Shown here one piece after another: positions 33,971-42,686 of a stretch of 64,000 nt of DNA. A program made the position numbers and the translations under genes. A model generated the notes under the pieces. It saw nothing but the letters and a program-made list of their open reading frames with translations, was not told where the DNA came from and searched no databases. This DNA is from Armatimonadetes bacterium UBA1398 (lineage in GTDB: Bacteria; Armatimonadota; Zipacnadia; UBA1398), in NCBI GenBank assembly GCA_002305165.1, contig DBQI01000065.1, positions 1 through 64,000 on the forward strand, given 5' to 3'. Positions within the stretch are counted from its first letter, which is position 1; every line of letters begins with the position of its first letter.

Positions 33971-36091
33971 CTATGGGAGGCCGAGGTCACGCAGAGGCTT
34001 CAGCGCCGCCTCGGCCCGCTCGTCTTGCCCCAGCGAGCGGTAACACTCCGCCAAACGCAGTCGTTCTTCCTTCTCCGCGGGAGGAACACGGAAGGCGAAC
34101 GCCTGCTCGAAAGCCTCGATGGCGCCTCGGGCGTCGCCCGCCTCGTAGAGGGCGTTCCCGAGGGCTTTGTTCAGAGGTCCCAGCACCGTGATGTCCCAGA
34201 CGCGCCGCCGGTGTCGTTCGAGGAGCCGCGCTGCCGACTCGGGCTGGCCCAGCGCGCGGCGGATTCGCGACTCCTGGATCACAAGCCTGTCGTGATGCGG
34301 CGCGATCTCCCGACCGAGAGTGATGAGCCCGAAGGCCCCCCACGGATCGCCATAGAGGAGCCGCTCGTCGCTCAGTTCCAGCAGTGGCGCCATCGCCATC
34401 TCGCGGACGCCACGGTCCGTTGGGTGCTCCGCCATGCACCACCGCGCCCAAGCGAGACACTCCCGGACCAGCGCCTCATATGTGGCGGGGTCCTCCTCGG
34501 CCAGATTCACGGGATGGGCGGTGACTTGGCTGACCCAGCCTCGTGTCTCAAGGTGCGCCCCGGCCGCCTCGTACCAACGCGCCCCCGCGGAGAACACCCC
34601 GCCAGCCCGCACTGCCAGGCTAGCCAGGTGGCGCTCGCGCTCCAGGAAGACCTGCTGGAAGGACCCCTCGACCTCTTCCTGGCTGGCGCCCATCCACTCC
34701 TGCACGTAGCGGTACGAGTTGTCATCCAGTTCGGGGGCGAGCCAGACCCGTTGCTCGGTGCTCTGCTCCACATTGCGGCAGTAGTAGAGCGGGAAGATCC
34801 GATGGTCGCCGACGACATGCTCATCACCGCAGATGAGATCCGTTGCGGGATTGCCTAACGCGGCGATAGCCCGGTCGGCGTAGTAAGCGGCCATCCACTC
34901 GGTGCTCCGATCCACCTCCCTGTAAGTGCGCGGCGTCTCGGCGAGCAGCCAGGCCAGAAGGACTGACAGGATGATCGCCACCGCCTTCCTCCCCCGCTCC
35001 TGGGCATCACCGAGGAGGAAGGCGATCCCGTGCAGGCCGGCCCCCGCCAGCCCAACTATCCCGAGGTAGGCGGGGATGAAGAACACCTCCTGGTCCATCG
35101 CCGTGTAGTTCCAGAAGAAGCCGAGGGAGGCCACCGCTAGCCACGCGAAAGGCGCCAGGCGCGTCCCCGCCGGACGCCACCCCACGACGTACCCGCCGAG
35201 GGCAAGCGCCCAGACGGGAAGCGACAGCTCCGCTGCTAGGCGGTGCCAGTCTCCCCTGAGCATCGTCCCCCAGAGAGGCGGCTGGGCGCCCCACATGAAC
35301 CGGCGGTAGGGGCCTGCTGAGATGGTGAACTTGAAGTCAGCCCAGGTCTTCGGCTTCGCCCAGCAGTACGCGGCTCCCTGATCCAGGTGGGGCCACGCCC
35401 CAGCCCGCAGCGGGAGATGCAGCCATACCAACTGAGACAGCAGGTACCCGCCCACGAAGGCTCCCAGCACGCTCCATCTCAGCCATAGGCGTCGAGGCTG
35501 TCCGATGAACAACGGCAGCAGCCCCAGTTGAAGGAGCGCGTTGAAGGGCCGGTGGGTGACGGCGAGCCCCAGGAGCAGTCCCAGCCCCAGCGCCCACCAC
35601 CAGCGCACCGCTTGGCCCGCTTCCAGCCCTCTCCGCATCCGCAGCGCCCCCGCCAGCCCTGCCGTCAGGAGGGCTATGTCGAGGGTGTACACCTCGGTCA
35701 GGGTGGCCTGGTCCCAGACTACAGGGGTCAGGCAGAAGGCCCACGTGAGGAGCAGGGCGGTGACGTCGTGGCGGACCAGCTCGCGTAGTGAGATGAACAG
35801 GAATAGGCCCGCGAAGCCCAGCCAGATGGCTGAGAGCAGGTTGGCGCTCGCCGCCAGGGAGGCGAGGGGCACGACCTGGCTCCAGCCCCAGGTCAGGAGC
35901 ACCCACAATGGGTAGCCGGGCGCATGGGCGATGCCTCGCTGCCCCACGGCGGACAGCAGTTCGCCCGCGTCCCCGAAGGTGATCGATGGCGCCACGGTCC
36001 AGACCACTACTGCCAGCACACCGAGGGACGAGAGAGCGCCACATACCGGGCAGCTTACGGCGGCGAGGTTAGTGGTCAGGGGACGCTGCAT
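33971..36091 (-). CDS. DUF2723 membrane glycosyltransferase-like protein with TPR tail
   Basis: Protein of 706 residues. The N-terminal half has about ten membrane helices and the DUF2723/TMEM260 signature: GDAGELLSAVGQRGIAHAPG, with the acidic pair in the first loop as in GT-C mannosyltransferases. From about residue 400 it is soluble and helical. Near the C terminus TPR-like repeats appear (LNKALGNALYEAGDARGAIEAFEQAF and LAECYRSLGQDERAEAALKPL; the first shown only in part is repeated twice in pattern). Likely transfers a sugar from a lipid carrier to an exported acceptor. Weak ribosome site. It ends 14 bases before the esterase gene's start. Confidence 0.8.
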   Translation of the reverse strand: MQRPLTTNLAAVSCPVCGALSSLGVLAVVVWTVAPSITFGDAGELLSAVGQRGIAHAPGYPLWVLLTWGWSQVVPLASLAASANLLSAIWLGFAGLFLFISLRELVRHDVTALLLTWAFCLTPVVWDQATLTEVYTLDIALLTAGLAGALRMRRGLEAGQAVRWWWALGLGLLLGLAVTHRPFNALLQLGLLPLFIGQPRRLWLRWSVLGAFVGGYLLSQLVWLHLPLRAGAWPHLDQGAAYCWAKPKTWADFKFTISAGPYRRFMWGAQPPLWGTMLRGDWHRLAAELSLPVWALALGGYVVGWRPAGTRLAPFAWLAVASLGFFWNYTAMDQEVFFIPAYLGIVGLAGAGLHGIAFLLGDAQERGRKAVAIILSVLLAWLLAETPRTYREVDRSTEWMAAYYADRAIAALGNPATDLICGDEHVVGDHRIFPLYYCRNVEQSTEQRVWLAPELDDNSYRYVQEWMGASQEEVEGSFQQVFLERERHLASLAVRAGGVFSAGARWYEAAGAHLETRGWVSQVTAHPVNLAEEDPATYEALVRECLAWARWCMAEHPTDRGVREMAMAPLLELSDERLLYGDPWGAFGLITLGREIAPHHDRLVIQESRIRRALGQPESAARLLERHRRRVWDITVLGPLNKALGNALYEAGDARGAIEAFEQAFAFRVPPAEKEERLRLAECYRSLGQDERAEAALKPLRDLGLP

Positions 36092-36448
36092 ACCGGAGAG
36101 GGATCAGCCACCCAGCCCGCGACCCGCGGGCAGCTTAGTACTGCCGCTTCGCGCGCGTTGAGAGCAGGTTGCCGAGCCCAGGAAGTCGCCTCCTTGGCCA
36201 TGGGTCGTGGTGTGCCACATCACGGTTCGGTGCCCGCACACTGTCGTCACGCAGGTCTGCGCACAAGGTTCCGCACTGTTGCGGAAGCTTTGTGTCGTCT
36301 TCCCCGCATGAGTGCGCTGACCTGCCGCGCAGCTCTGTCGGAGGACGGCGCGCAGGCTGCGGGAATACCGAAAGCAACGGTGCAGGCACGCTCGGAGGCC
36401 CGTCGGGTCCTAAAGAGACGTGTCATCCGCTGGTTCGGAGGAGTGTCG
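36092..36448. other. Intergenic region
   Basis: A 357-base gap between the divergent DUF2723 and rubrerythrin-like genes. Both promoters must lie here, but I saw no convincing hexamer pair, hairpin or small gene. Confidence 0.45.
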
Positions 36449-37114
36449 ATGAGTAAGTCCACCCGCCGGCAGGTTGTCGCCGCCCTCATCGCCGCAGCGG
36501 CATCCCTCGCAGGCTGCACCAAGGGCGACAAAGGTTCCGGCGCAGCGGCCCCAGTATCGGAGGCTTCCAAGGGCCAGGATCCCGTCCTTGCCACCCTCGG
36601 GGCCGCGCAGAAGGCCGAGCACGCCCTGCTCCTCTCCTTCGAGACCTACGCCACCGCCACCCAGCGTGATGACCCGAGCTTCAGCGTGCTCTATCGCGCT
36701 CTGGCCCGGAGTTGTGAGGTGCGCCTTGAGGCCCTCACCGAGGCCATCGTCGCAAAGGGAGGCGCGGTGCCCGAGTCCCCAGCGAGCGCGAGCGCAAGCA
36801 CACTCGCCGGGGATCTCCAGAAGGCCATCGCGGACGTGGGGGATCTCTCCTCCAACCTCTACCCCGAACTGCGCTCGAACGCGGTCAAGGCCAAGGATAC
36901 GGCGGCGGTCCAGGTCCTCGCCTATGGTGTGCAGGTCCTTCCCGAGATGGAGAGCCTCCTGCAGGCAGGGGCCGAGGGACTGGCCTCCGGCGCCCCGCCC
37001 TCGGTACAGACCTACTATGTCTGCCCCACCTGCGGCCACGTCACCACGACCCTCGACTTCGACGAATGTCCCTACTGCTACACCATGGCGAGGGACTTCG
37101 AAGCGATTAGCTAG
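36449..37114 (+). CDS. Rubrerythrin-like lipoprotein with rubredoxin tail
   Basis: Lipoprotein of 221 residues; lipobox SLAGC (Cys23). The central helical part (about 45-175) aligns in pattern with rubrerythrin (TLGAAQKAEHALLLSFETYA and NLYPELRSNAVKAKD), yet the second Glu-x-x-His is missing and the second half lacks most iron ligands. The C-terminal rubredoxin-like domain is intact: YYVCPTCGH (Cys192, Cys195) and DECPYCY (Cys207, Cys210). So it may bind one iron or zinc but probably not a di-iron centre. GGAGGAG lies just upstream of the ATG. Possible role in oxidative stress or redox relay at the membrane. Confidence 0.78.
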   Translation: MSKSTRRQVVAALIAAAASLAGCTKGDKGSGAAAPVSEASKGQDPVLATLGAAQKAEHALLLSFETYATATQRDDPSFSVLYRALARSCEVRLEALTEAIVAKGGAVPESPASASASTLAGDLQKAIADVGDLSSNLYPELRSNAVKAKDTAAVQVLAYGVQVLPEMESLLQAGAEGLASGAPPSVQTYYVCPTCGHVTTTLDFDECPYCYTMARDFEAIS

Positions 37115-37233
37115 GCGCCAGCGTGATCGACCCTCCTAGATGATGCGCTTCGGGTGTCGCGGCAGCCTTGCCCGCAGGCCCTGGGCCGTGGCATCCCGAA
37201 CCTGCCTGGTCCTGACACGGAAGGAGTCCTCCC

Positions 37234-39213
37234 ATGATTCTCCCCATGCGACAGATCCACCTCGATTTCCACACCTCCGAGAAGATCGCGGGGATCGGCG
37301 CCGATTTCGACGCTGACCGCTTCGCGGACACCCTCAAGCGCGCCCACGTGAACTCCGTCACCCTCTTCTCCCGCTGCCACCACGGCTGGATCTACCATGA
37401 CACCAAGTTCACCGAGGCTCGACATCCGCACCTTGAGTGCGACCTGCTTCCCCTACAGATGGAGGCCTGCCGCGCTCGGGGCATCCAGACGCCCGTCTAC
37501 ATCACCGTCGGACTGGATGAGCGCGTCGCGCGGGAGCATCCTGAGTGGCGAGAACTCCACGCGGGCGGACTCACAGGCGCGGGGCCCCTCGATGCCGGCT
37601 GGCGTCCCCTCTGCTTCAGCACGCCCTACCTCGACTTCGTGCTCGAGCAGACGCGGGAGGCGCTGGAGCGGTACCACCCCGAGGGCCTCTTCTTCGACAT
37701 CATGCACCAGGGGCCGTGCTGCTGCGCCTGGTGTCTGGCAGGCATGGAGGCCGATGGCCTCGACCCCACCGACCCAGCGACGAGGGCTACCTTCGCCGCC
37801 GGCGTCCTGAGACGGGCGAAGGAGCGGCTCCACGGCGTCGTGCGCGAGGCGGGGCCCGATGTCCGCTGCTTCTTCAACGCCGGCCACATCGATCCGGCCA
37901 TCCGCGACTCCCTGGACCTCTACTCGCACCTCGAGATCGAGTCCCTCCCCACGGGGGGATGGGGCTACATGCACTTCCCGGTGACGGTGCGCTACGCGCG
38001 GGGACTCAACCGTGAGTGTCTCGCCATGACCGGCAAGTTCCACGCGACCTGGGGCCACTTCAGCTCCTTCAAGAACCCCATTGCCCTGGAGTATGAGGCC
38101 CTCGTCGGGCCCGCCAATGGCGCCGCCGTATCGATCGGCGACCAGCTCCATCCGCGTGGGGCCCTCTGTGAGGAGACCTACGATCGCATCGGGCGCGTGT
38201 ACGCGATGGTGGAGGAGCGCGAGCCCTGGTATCTCGACGCCGAGCCGGTCACGGAGATCGCCCTCTTCAACACCGAAGCATGTGAGCCGATCCCGGGCAT
38301 CGGCCTCGAGAAGGCGGTCACGGGGGCGACTCGCATCCTCATGGAGGGCCACCACCAGTTCGACATCGTCGATGGCGACATGGACTGGACCCCCTACTCG
38401 GTCCTCGTCCTCCCCGACAAGGTGGCGCTCGATGGCCCCCTTGCCGCGAAGGTTCGGGCCTTTGTCGACGCCGGCGGGCGTGTGCTGGCCACCCACCGGT
38501 CGGGGGAGGCCGCCGGCGGCGAGGCTCGCTTCGCCCTACCGGAGTGGCCGGTCGATGCCATTGGCGCTCAGCCCCTACATCCCGACTTCATCCTAGCCTT
38601 AGAGCCTCTCGCCAGGGGGCTGCCGGGGGTGCCCTTCGTCGCTTATGAACCGGGCCTCGAGGTTGCCGCCCGGCCTGGCTCCGAGGTGCTAGCGGAGGCC
38701 TACTCGCCCTACTTCGAGCGGACCTATGCGCACTTCTGCTCCCACGCCCACTCGCCAGTGGCGGGCAAGGCAGCGTACCCGTCCGCCGTGCGCAAGGGCG
38801 GCATCATCTACCTCTCTCACCCCCACTGCTCGGCTTACGTGACGCACGGCCAGACAGAAGACGCCCAGATCGTCCGCAATGCCCTCGATCTGCTGCTCCC
38901 CTCGCCCCTGGTGCGGGCTGGAGCGCCCTCGACGTGCCACATCACCATTACGCGCCAGCTCGAGCGCGGGCGCTGGATCGTTCACCTGCTCCACTACATC
39001 CCCGAGCGGAGAGCAGAGGGCCGGGACCTCATACAGGACGTCATTCCCCTTCACGCCGTACCGCTCAGCATCCGGACTCCGGTCCCGCCATCGGCCTGCA
39101 CCCTCGTGCCCTCGGGAGAAGCGGTGGAGTTCACTTGGCACGGCGGAAGGGTGGAGCTCACCCTATCGAAGATCCGTGGCAATCAGATGGTCGCGCTGGA
39201 GGGCGTCTGCTAA
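37234..39213 (+). CDS. GHL6/beta-galactosidase-like glycosidase
   Basis: Protein of 659 residues, no clear signal peptide. The N-terminal barrel begins QIHLDFHTSEKIAGIGADFD and has HHGWIYHDTKF, TPVYITVGLDERVA, GLFFDIMHQGPCCCAWC and HLEIESLPTGGWGYMHFP, as in hypothetical glycosyl hydrolase families (GHL6/alpha-fucosidase-like). A flavodoxin-like beta-galactosidase trimerisation module follows near 370-450 (YSVLVLPDKVAL, VRAFVDAGGRVLATHRSG). The C-terminal 180 residues are beta-rich. Start at 37234 has AAGGAG seven bases upstream. Acid residues in FFDIMH and EIESLP are candidates for catalysis. Substrate unknown. Confidence 0.75.
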   Translation: MILPMRQIHLDFHTSEKIAGIGADFDADRFADTLKRAHVNSVTLFSRCHHGWIYHDTKFTEARHPHLECDLLPLQMEACRARGIQTPVYITVGLDERVAREHPEWRELHAGGLTGAGPLDAGWRPLCFSTPYLDFVLEQTREALERYHPEGLFFDIMHQGPCCCAWCLAGMEADGLDPTDPATRATFAAGVLRRAKERLHGVVREAGPDVRCFFNAGHIDPAIRDSLDLYSHLEIESLPTGGWGYMHFPVTVRYARGLNRECLAMTGKFHATWGHFSSFKNPIALEYEALVGPANGAAVSIGDQLHPRGALCEETYDRIGRVYAMVEEREPWYLDAEPVTEIALFNTEACEPIPGIGLEKAVTGATRILMEGHHQFDIVDGDMDWTPYSVLVLPDKVALDGPLAAKVRAFVDAGGRVLATHRSGEAAGGEARFALPEWPVDAIGAQPLHPDFILALEPLARGLPGVPFVAYEPGLEVAARPGSEVLAEAYSPYFERTYAHFCSHAHSPVAGKAAYPSAVRKGGIIYLSHPHCSAYVTHGQTEDAQIVRNALDLLLPSPLVRAGAPSTCHITITRQLERGRWIVHLLHYIPERRAEGRDLIQDVIPLHAVPLSIRTPVPPSACTLVPSGEAVEFTWHGGRVELTLSKIRGNQMVALEGVC

Positions 39214-39362
39214 CAGATGCCAAGAGCGCAGTCACATTTCAGTCCGGTCCGCGGCACGGCGGGCAAATACGACAAGGTAACGGAAGCGTGGCCCTCAGTC
39301 GTCATGCACGGGGCAGAGCCCACAGATGGCGACAGGGCGTGTTCCGCAAGGAGGAAACATTG

Positions 39363-39674
39363 ATGTCCAGGTACGCTCTTATTGCGCTCGTGCTCGCAGT
39401 GGTTGTTGCGTCTTGCCTCGTCGTGGCGAGCTGCTCCAAGCCCGCTGAGGATGTTCCGCCCATCGCCGTCTCCCCCCCCAAGCCCGCGCCGCCTCCGTCG
39501 CCGGCTGAGGAAGCCACGGAGTCGACCGACGCTGCCACCGAGTCTGCTGACGCCGTCACCGAGTCCGCCGCTGCCACGGAGTCCGCTGAGCCGGCTGACA
39601 ACGCCGCGCCCGCGGATGACGCGGAGGCCGCCGCCCCGGCTGACGCCGCCGCCGAGGAGCCTGCCACCGAGTAG
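39363..39674 (+). CDS. Low-complexity lipoprotein
   Basis: Small lipoprotein of 103 residues, too low in complexity for family assignment. A hydrophobic signal ends in one of two lipoboxes (VVASC at Cys18 and again at Cys24). The mature part is Pro-rich and then repeats Ala-Thr-Glu-Ser and Ala-Asp units to the end. It is strongly acidic and probably unstructured. A near-perfect AAGGAGG lies ahead of the ATG, so it is likely well translated. It may act as a surface spacer; nothing more can be said. Confidence 0.7.
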   Translation: MSRYALIALVLAVVVASCLVVASCSKPAEDVPPIAVSPPKPAPPPSPAEEATESTDAATESADAVTESAAATESAEPADNAAPADDAEAAAPADAAAEEPATE

Positions 39675-39692
39675 GCAAGCGGTTCGGTACAT

Positions 39693-39731
39693 GACAGAGA
39701 GCGGGCTGGCTGAGCCAGCCCGCTCTCTGTC
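39693..39731. terminator. Long perfect terminator hairpin
   Basis: A 19-bp inverted repeat (39693-39711 with 39713-39731) with a single central base, so the real loop is about five bases after fraying. It sits between the convergent lipoprotein and PEGA genes and should stop transcription from both sides. The plus-strand flank is CTACTGG with no U-tract. Confidence 0.8.
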
Positions 39732-39744
39732 TACTGGAACAGAC

Positions 39745-40785
39745 CTACTCGCTCACGACGCAGCGAAAGCCCGTCAACGGCATATAGCGTGCGACCAAGT
39801 CGGGCTCTACATACCCTCTGAAGGGGATCATGGCAAACTGGGGGTTATTCGACGCCTCGGTCGCTCCGTACGAGCCGCCCCGAAGGATCAGGCGCTCGGG
39901 GTGCCCGGTCCACATGCCGAGGACCCACTCCCGCACGTTGCCCGCCATGTCGAACACGCCGTAGGGCGACTCGTCGCGCTCATAACTCATCACGGGCCGA
40001 GGCTCGCCAACGAGGGTACCCGTGTTCGCGTCTCCCTGCTCGAAGCGGTCCCCCCAGGGGAAGAGTCGGGCGTCCGCATCGCCACGCGCAGCCTTCTCCC
40101 ACTGATCCTCCGTTGGCAGCCTCTTCCGCGCCCAGCGCGCGTAGGCGTCGGCATCGCTGAGGGTGACGTGGGTCACCGGGTCATCCTCACGGCCGGCCGG
40201 GGGCGCGTTTCCCCCCCAGTGCGACGGCGGCTCGTAGCCGGTCTCCTCAACGAACGCGGCGTACTGCCTGTTCGTCACCTCGTGAACGTCGATCCAGAAG
40301 CCTGGTAGCTCCACCCGACGGGTGGGGTTCATGTCCTGAGCCCGGGGGTCTTGGTAGTCGGCGGGGTAGCCCGCCTCGAACGGCCCTGCGGGCACCCAGA
40401 CCATGACCGCGCCATCGGGCGTCGCCACCGCGAAGCCCGGGTCCATGATCTGCGCCTCTTGGTCGGGCAGGGGGATCGCGCCTACTGGGAGGGGGTGCGG
40501 TGTGATGAGCCGCACCGGCCGCACCACGGCCGTTTCGCCCTCCACCAGTTCAACCTCGCGGGTGGCCTCGTTGTACGCCTCCATGCTGAGTGTGAGGGTT
40601 ACCGTTCGCCTCTCGGCGCCCTGGAGATCGATGTCCCTCTGGAGCGGCGTGTTGCCGATCTCCTCGCCATCCAGCGTCACGAGGGCGCCTGGCGGGATGG
40701 ACTCGACCTCCAGACGCGCCGAAGCCACGGCGGGCGCCGATACCAGAACGACCGCCAGCCAGAGGAGGCCGTGATGGAGTCGCAT
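39745..40785 (-). CDS. Exported PEGA plus FGE-like domain protein
   Basis: Protein of about 346 residues. Signal peptide (LLWLAVVLVSAPAVASA) is followed by a PEGA domain (LEVESIPPGALVTLDGEEIG, about 25-95) and a formylglycine-generating-enzyme (sulfatase-modifying factor) fold from about 125: WIDVHEVTNRQYAAFVEETG, VTHVTLSDADAYARWARKRL, PTEDQWEKAARG, GVFDMAGNVREWV and ILRGGSYGA. The two cysteines that hold copper in true FGE are absent from the GGS segment, so it is unlikely to modify sulfatases. Start 40785 has AGGAGGT eight bases upstream. Convergent to the acidic lipoprotein; 53 bases downstream of the coiled-coil gene. Confidence 0.82.
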   Translation of the reverse strand: MRLHHGLLWLAVVLVSAPAVASARLEVESIPPGALVTLDGEEIGNTPLQRDIDLQGAERRTVTLTLSMEAYNEATREVELVEGETAVVRPVRLITPHPLPVGAIPLPDQEAQIMDPGFAVATPDGAVMVWVPAGPFEAGYPADYQDPRAQDMNPTRRVELPGFWIDVHEVTNRQYAAFVEETGYEPPSHWGGNAPPAGREDDPVTHVTLSDADAYARWARKRLPTEDQWEKAARGDADARLFPWGDRFEQGDANTGTLVGEPRPVMSYERDESPYGVFDMAGNVREWVLGMWTGHPERLILRGGSYGATEASNNPQFAMIPFRGYVEPDLVARYMPLTGFRCVVSE

Positions 40786-40838
40786 TGCCTCCACCTCCTA
40801 TCTCTAGCCTCTCAGACGCGGCGACGACCCGGTTGGCT

Positions 40839-41381
40839 TCATTCCTTGTCCGTGGGGCCGCTCGGGACGCCTGGAACGCTCCTCGGGGAGCGGAACTCCT
40901 GGCTGAACTGGGACTCCAGCGCGGCCTTGCTCTGGGCAACGGTGGAGGCCGCGCGGTTCACCTCTTGCTCGATGCGCGCGAAGAGAGCCGCGCTCCAAGC
41001 CTGAATGTCCGCCCGACGGGACGCAGCCTCGTGTTCAGCGCTCCGAACGATCTCGTCCGCGCGCTGCTTGGCCGCGTGAACGACCGCCTCTTGCGAGAGC
41101 ATCTCCTCGACCTGCTCACGGGCCTCACGGAGCTCCTGACCGGCCGCCGCGTGGGCCTGATCGATGATATCGCGCGCCTGCTCCTGGGCTTGCCGCAGGA
41201 TGCGGTCTCTCTCCGACGTGATCTCCGCGGCCTCCGCGATGGATCGGGGCAGGTCATGCCGGATGGCGTTGATGAGGCGGTGGAAGTCCTCCTCGCTCAC
41301 ATACCGTCGCCCGAACCACGGCACGGAGGAGCCACCCTCGATCAGGTCCTCAAGCTCATTCAGAAGTCGATCAATGTCCAT
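40839..41381 (-). CDS. Coiled-coil protein (DivIVA/ATP synthase-b-like)
   Basis: Cytoplasmic protein of 180 residues, mostly a long charged helix (about 50-155; SERDRILRQAQEQARDIIDQ and related heptads). The N-terminal 40 residues include MDIDRLLNELEDLIEGG and VSEEDFHRLINAIRHDLP, resembling the short N-terminal domain of DivIVA-type proteins. Such a gene commonly follows coaD in Firmicutes and related phyla, where it is often labelled 'ATPase'. Start supported by GAGGAGA nine bases upstream; the preceding coaD stop is 12 bases away. Role unknown, perhaps in cell-envelope organisation. Confidence 0.8.
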   Translation of the reverse strand: MDIDRLLNELEDLIEGGSSVPWFGRRYVSEEDFHRLINAIRHDLPRSIAEAAEITSERDRILRQAQEQARDIIDQAHAAAGQELREAREQVEEMLSQEAVVHAAKQRADEIVRSAEHEAASRRADIQAWSAALFARIEQEVNRAASTVAQSKAALESQFSQEFRSPRSVPGVPSGPTDKE

Positions 41382-41393
41382 GGAGATATCTCC

Positions 41394-41876
41394 TCACTCG
41401 CCGAGCAGTCGCGCTCGAAGCCGCTCTTCCACTCCCGGCGGAACGAGCCCCGTCACGCTTCCCCCCAACTGGACGACCTCGCGAATGGCGCTCGAACTCA
41501 AGAAGGCGTACGCGACATCGGTGGGGATGAACAGCGTGTCGATCCCGCTATCCAGGAACCGGTTCGTGTGCGCCTGCAGGAACTCGTTCTCGAAATCCGA
41601 GACCGCTCGAAGGCCTTTGATGATCACCTGGGCGCCCATGCGGCGCGCGTGCTCCACCAGCAAGCCCGAGAAGGACTCGACACGAACATTGGGGAGATCG
41701 GCGCAAGCACTGGCCAGCATCTCCGCCCGCTCCTCGATTGAGAACAACGGCTCCTTCTGCGGATTGCGCACGACGGAGGCGACGACCTCGTCGAAGATGC
41801 GGGCCCCTCGACCGATGATATCGAGGTGCCCGTTCGTCACGGGATCGAAGCTGCCGGGGTAGAGAGCCCGGGCCAC
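41394..41876 (-). CDS. coaD: Pantetheine-phosphate adenylyltransferase
   Basis: Penultimate enzyme of coenzyme A synthesis, transferring AMP from ATP to 4'-phosphopantetheine; 160 residues. The nucleotidyltransferase motif TNGHLD (residues 14-19) follows LYPGSFDPV, and the second signature is present as LSSSAIREV. FNP-type substrate contacts are seen in KGLRAVSDFENEF. Normal length for the family. GTG start with GGGAG about twelve bases upstream. It lies 16 bases after rsmD, a classic pairing. Confidence 0.95.
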   Translation of the reverse strand: MARALYPGSFDPVTNGHLDIIGRGARIFDEVVASVVRNPQKEPLFSIEERAEMLASACADLPNVRVESFSGLLVEHARRMGAQVIIKGLRAVSDFENEFLQAHTNRFLDSGIDTLFIPTDVAYAFLSSSAIREVVQLGGSVTGLVPPGVEERLRARLLGE

Positions 41877-41892
41877 GATGGATCACTCCCGC

Positions 41893-42486
41893 CTAAGCCG
41901 TGCCTCGGGTATCCGCCTGCGGCTCCGAAGCGACGCGCTCGAATATGGCCACGTGAGCGCGCCCATACCGCCTGGCACGCAGACAATGGTAAATGTTCAG
42001 AGGGGGAACGGGCATGTCCTCTCCATCCGCCTCGAACACGACCCGCCCGCCGGGGGCGATCCGGTCCGCCCGAACGCCCAGCGCTTCCGCGATCGCGGCC
42101 AACACATCGGAGCCATAGGGCGGATCGGCGAATACCAGGTCGTAAGGAGCTATGGGCGCGCTCGCCAGCAGCCATGCCGCCGCATCGGCGCGGTGCACCG
42201 CCGACCGGTCCGTGAGGCCCAGAGCCTCTAGGTTCCCGCGGATGGCCGCGCAGGCCGGTGCCGCGCGGTCGACCAGATCAACCCACCCAGCCCCGCGGCT
42301 AAGTGCCTCTATACCCATCGCTCCGCTACCGGCGCAGAGGTCCAGCGCCCGGCAATGAGGCGGCAGCGGGCCAAGCATGTTGAAGATCGCCTCGCGCGTC
42401 CGATCGGAGGTCGGACGCGTGTCCTCGCCCCGAGGCGCACGGAGTGTACGACCTCGGTGGAATCCACCCACCACGCGTATCGGCAT
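41893..42486 (-). CDS. rsmD: 16S rRNA (guanine966-N2)-methyltransferase
   Basis: Methylates G966 of 16S rRNA using SAM; 197 residues. The N terminus RVVGGFHRGRTLRAPRGEDT and RPTSDRTREAIFNML are the family hallmark. SAM-binding motif LDLCAGSGAMGIEALSRGA and catalytic motif FADPPYG follow. The start at 42486 has AGGGGG seven bases upstream; an in-frame extension upstream lacks family similarity. First gene of the rsmD-coaD-coiled-coil operon. Confidence 0.95.
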   Translation of the reverse strand: MPIRVVGGFHRGRTLRAPRGEDTRPTSDRTREAIFNMLGPLPPHCRALDLCAGSGAMGIEALSRGAGWVDLVDRAAPACAAIRGNLEALGLTDRSAVHRADAAAWLLASAPIAPYDLVFADPPYGSDVLAAIAEALGVRADRIAPGGRVVFEADGEDMPVPPLNIYHCLRARRYGRAHVAIFERVASEPQADTRGTA

Positions 42487-42579
42487 GAACGACCCCCTGA
42501 CGCGCCCGAGTGTAATCCAACCGCGGCCGCGGCGCCAACGACGGGCACGCTCGACTGAACCGCAGCCGGTGGGCTCTTG

Positions 42580-42608
42580 TTGACATTGGTAGGTCATTGC
42601 GGTTGGAT
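42580..42608 (+). promoter_or_regulatory. Promoter-like site upstream of BsuPI-like gene
   Basis: TTGACA (42580-42585), a 17-base spacer and TTGGAT (42603-42608) lie 79 bases before the start codon in the divergent gap with rsmD. The -35 is perfect and spacing ideal, but the -10 is poor. Confidence 0.4.
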
Positions 42609-42686
42609 TGCGAATGGACACGAGTGCTATAGCACCGGACTAGCGCTTCCGGTGCCTTCTGTTGTGACAGTGGGGAGGGCCTCCTG

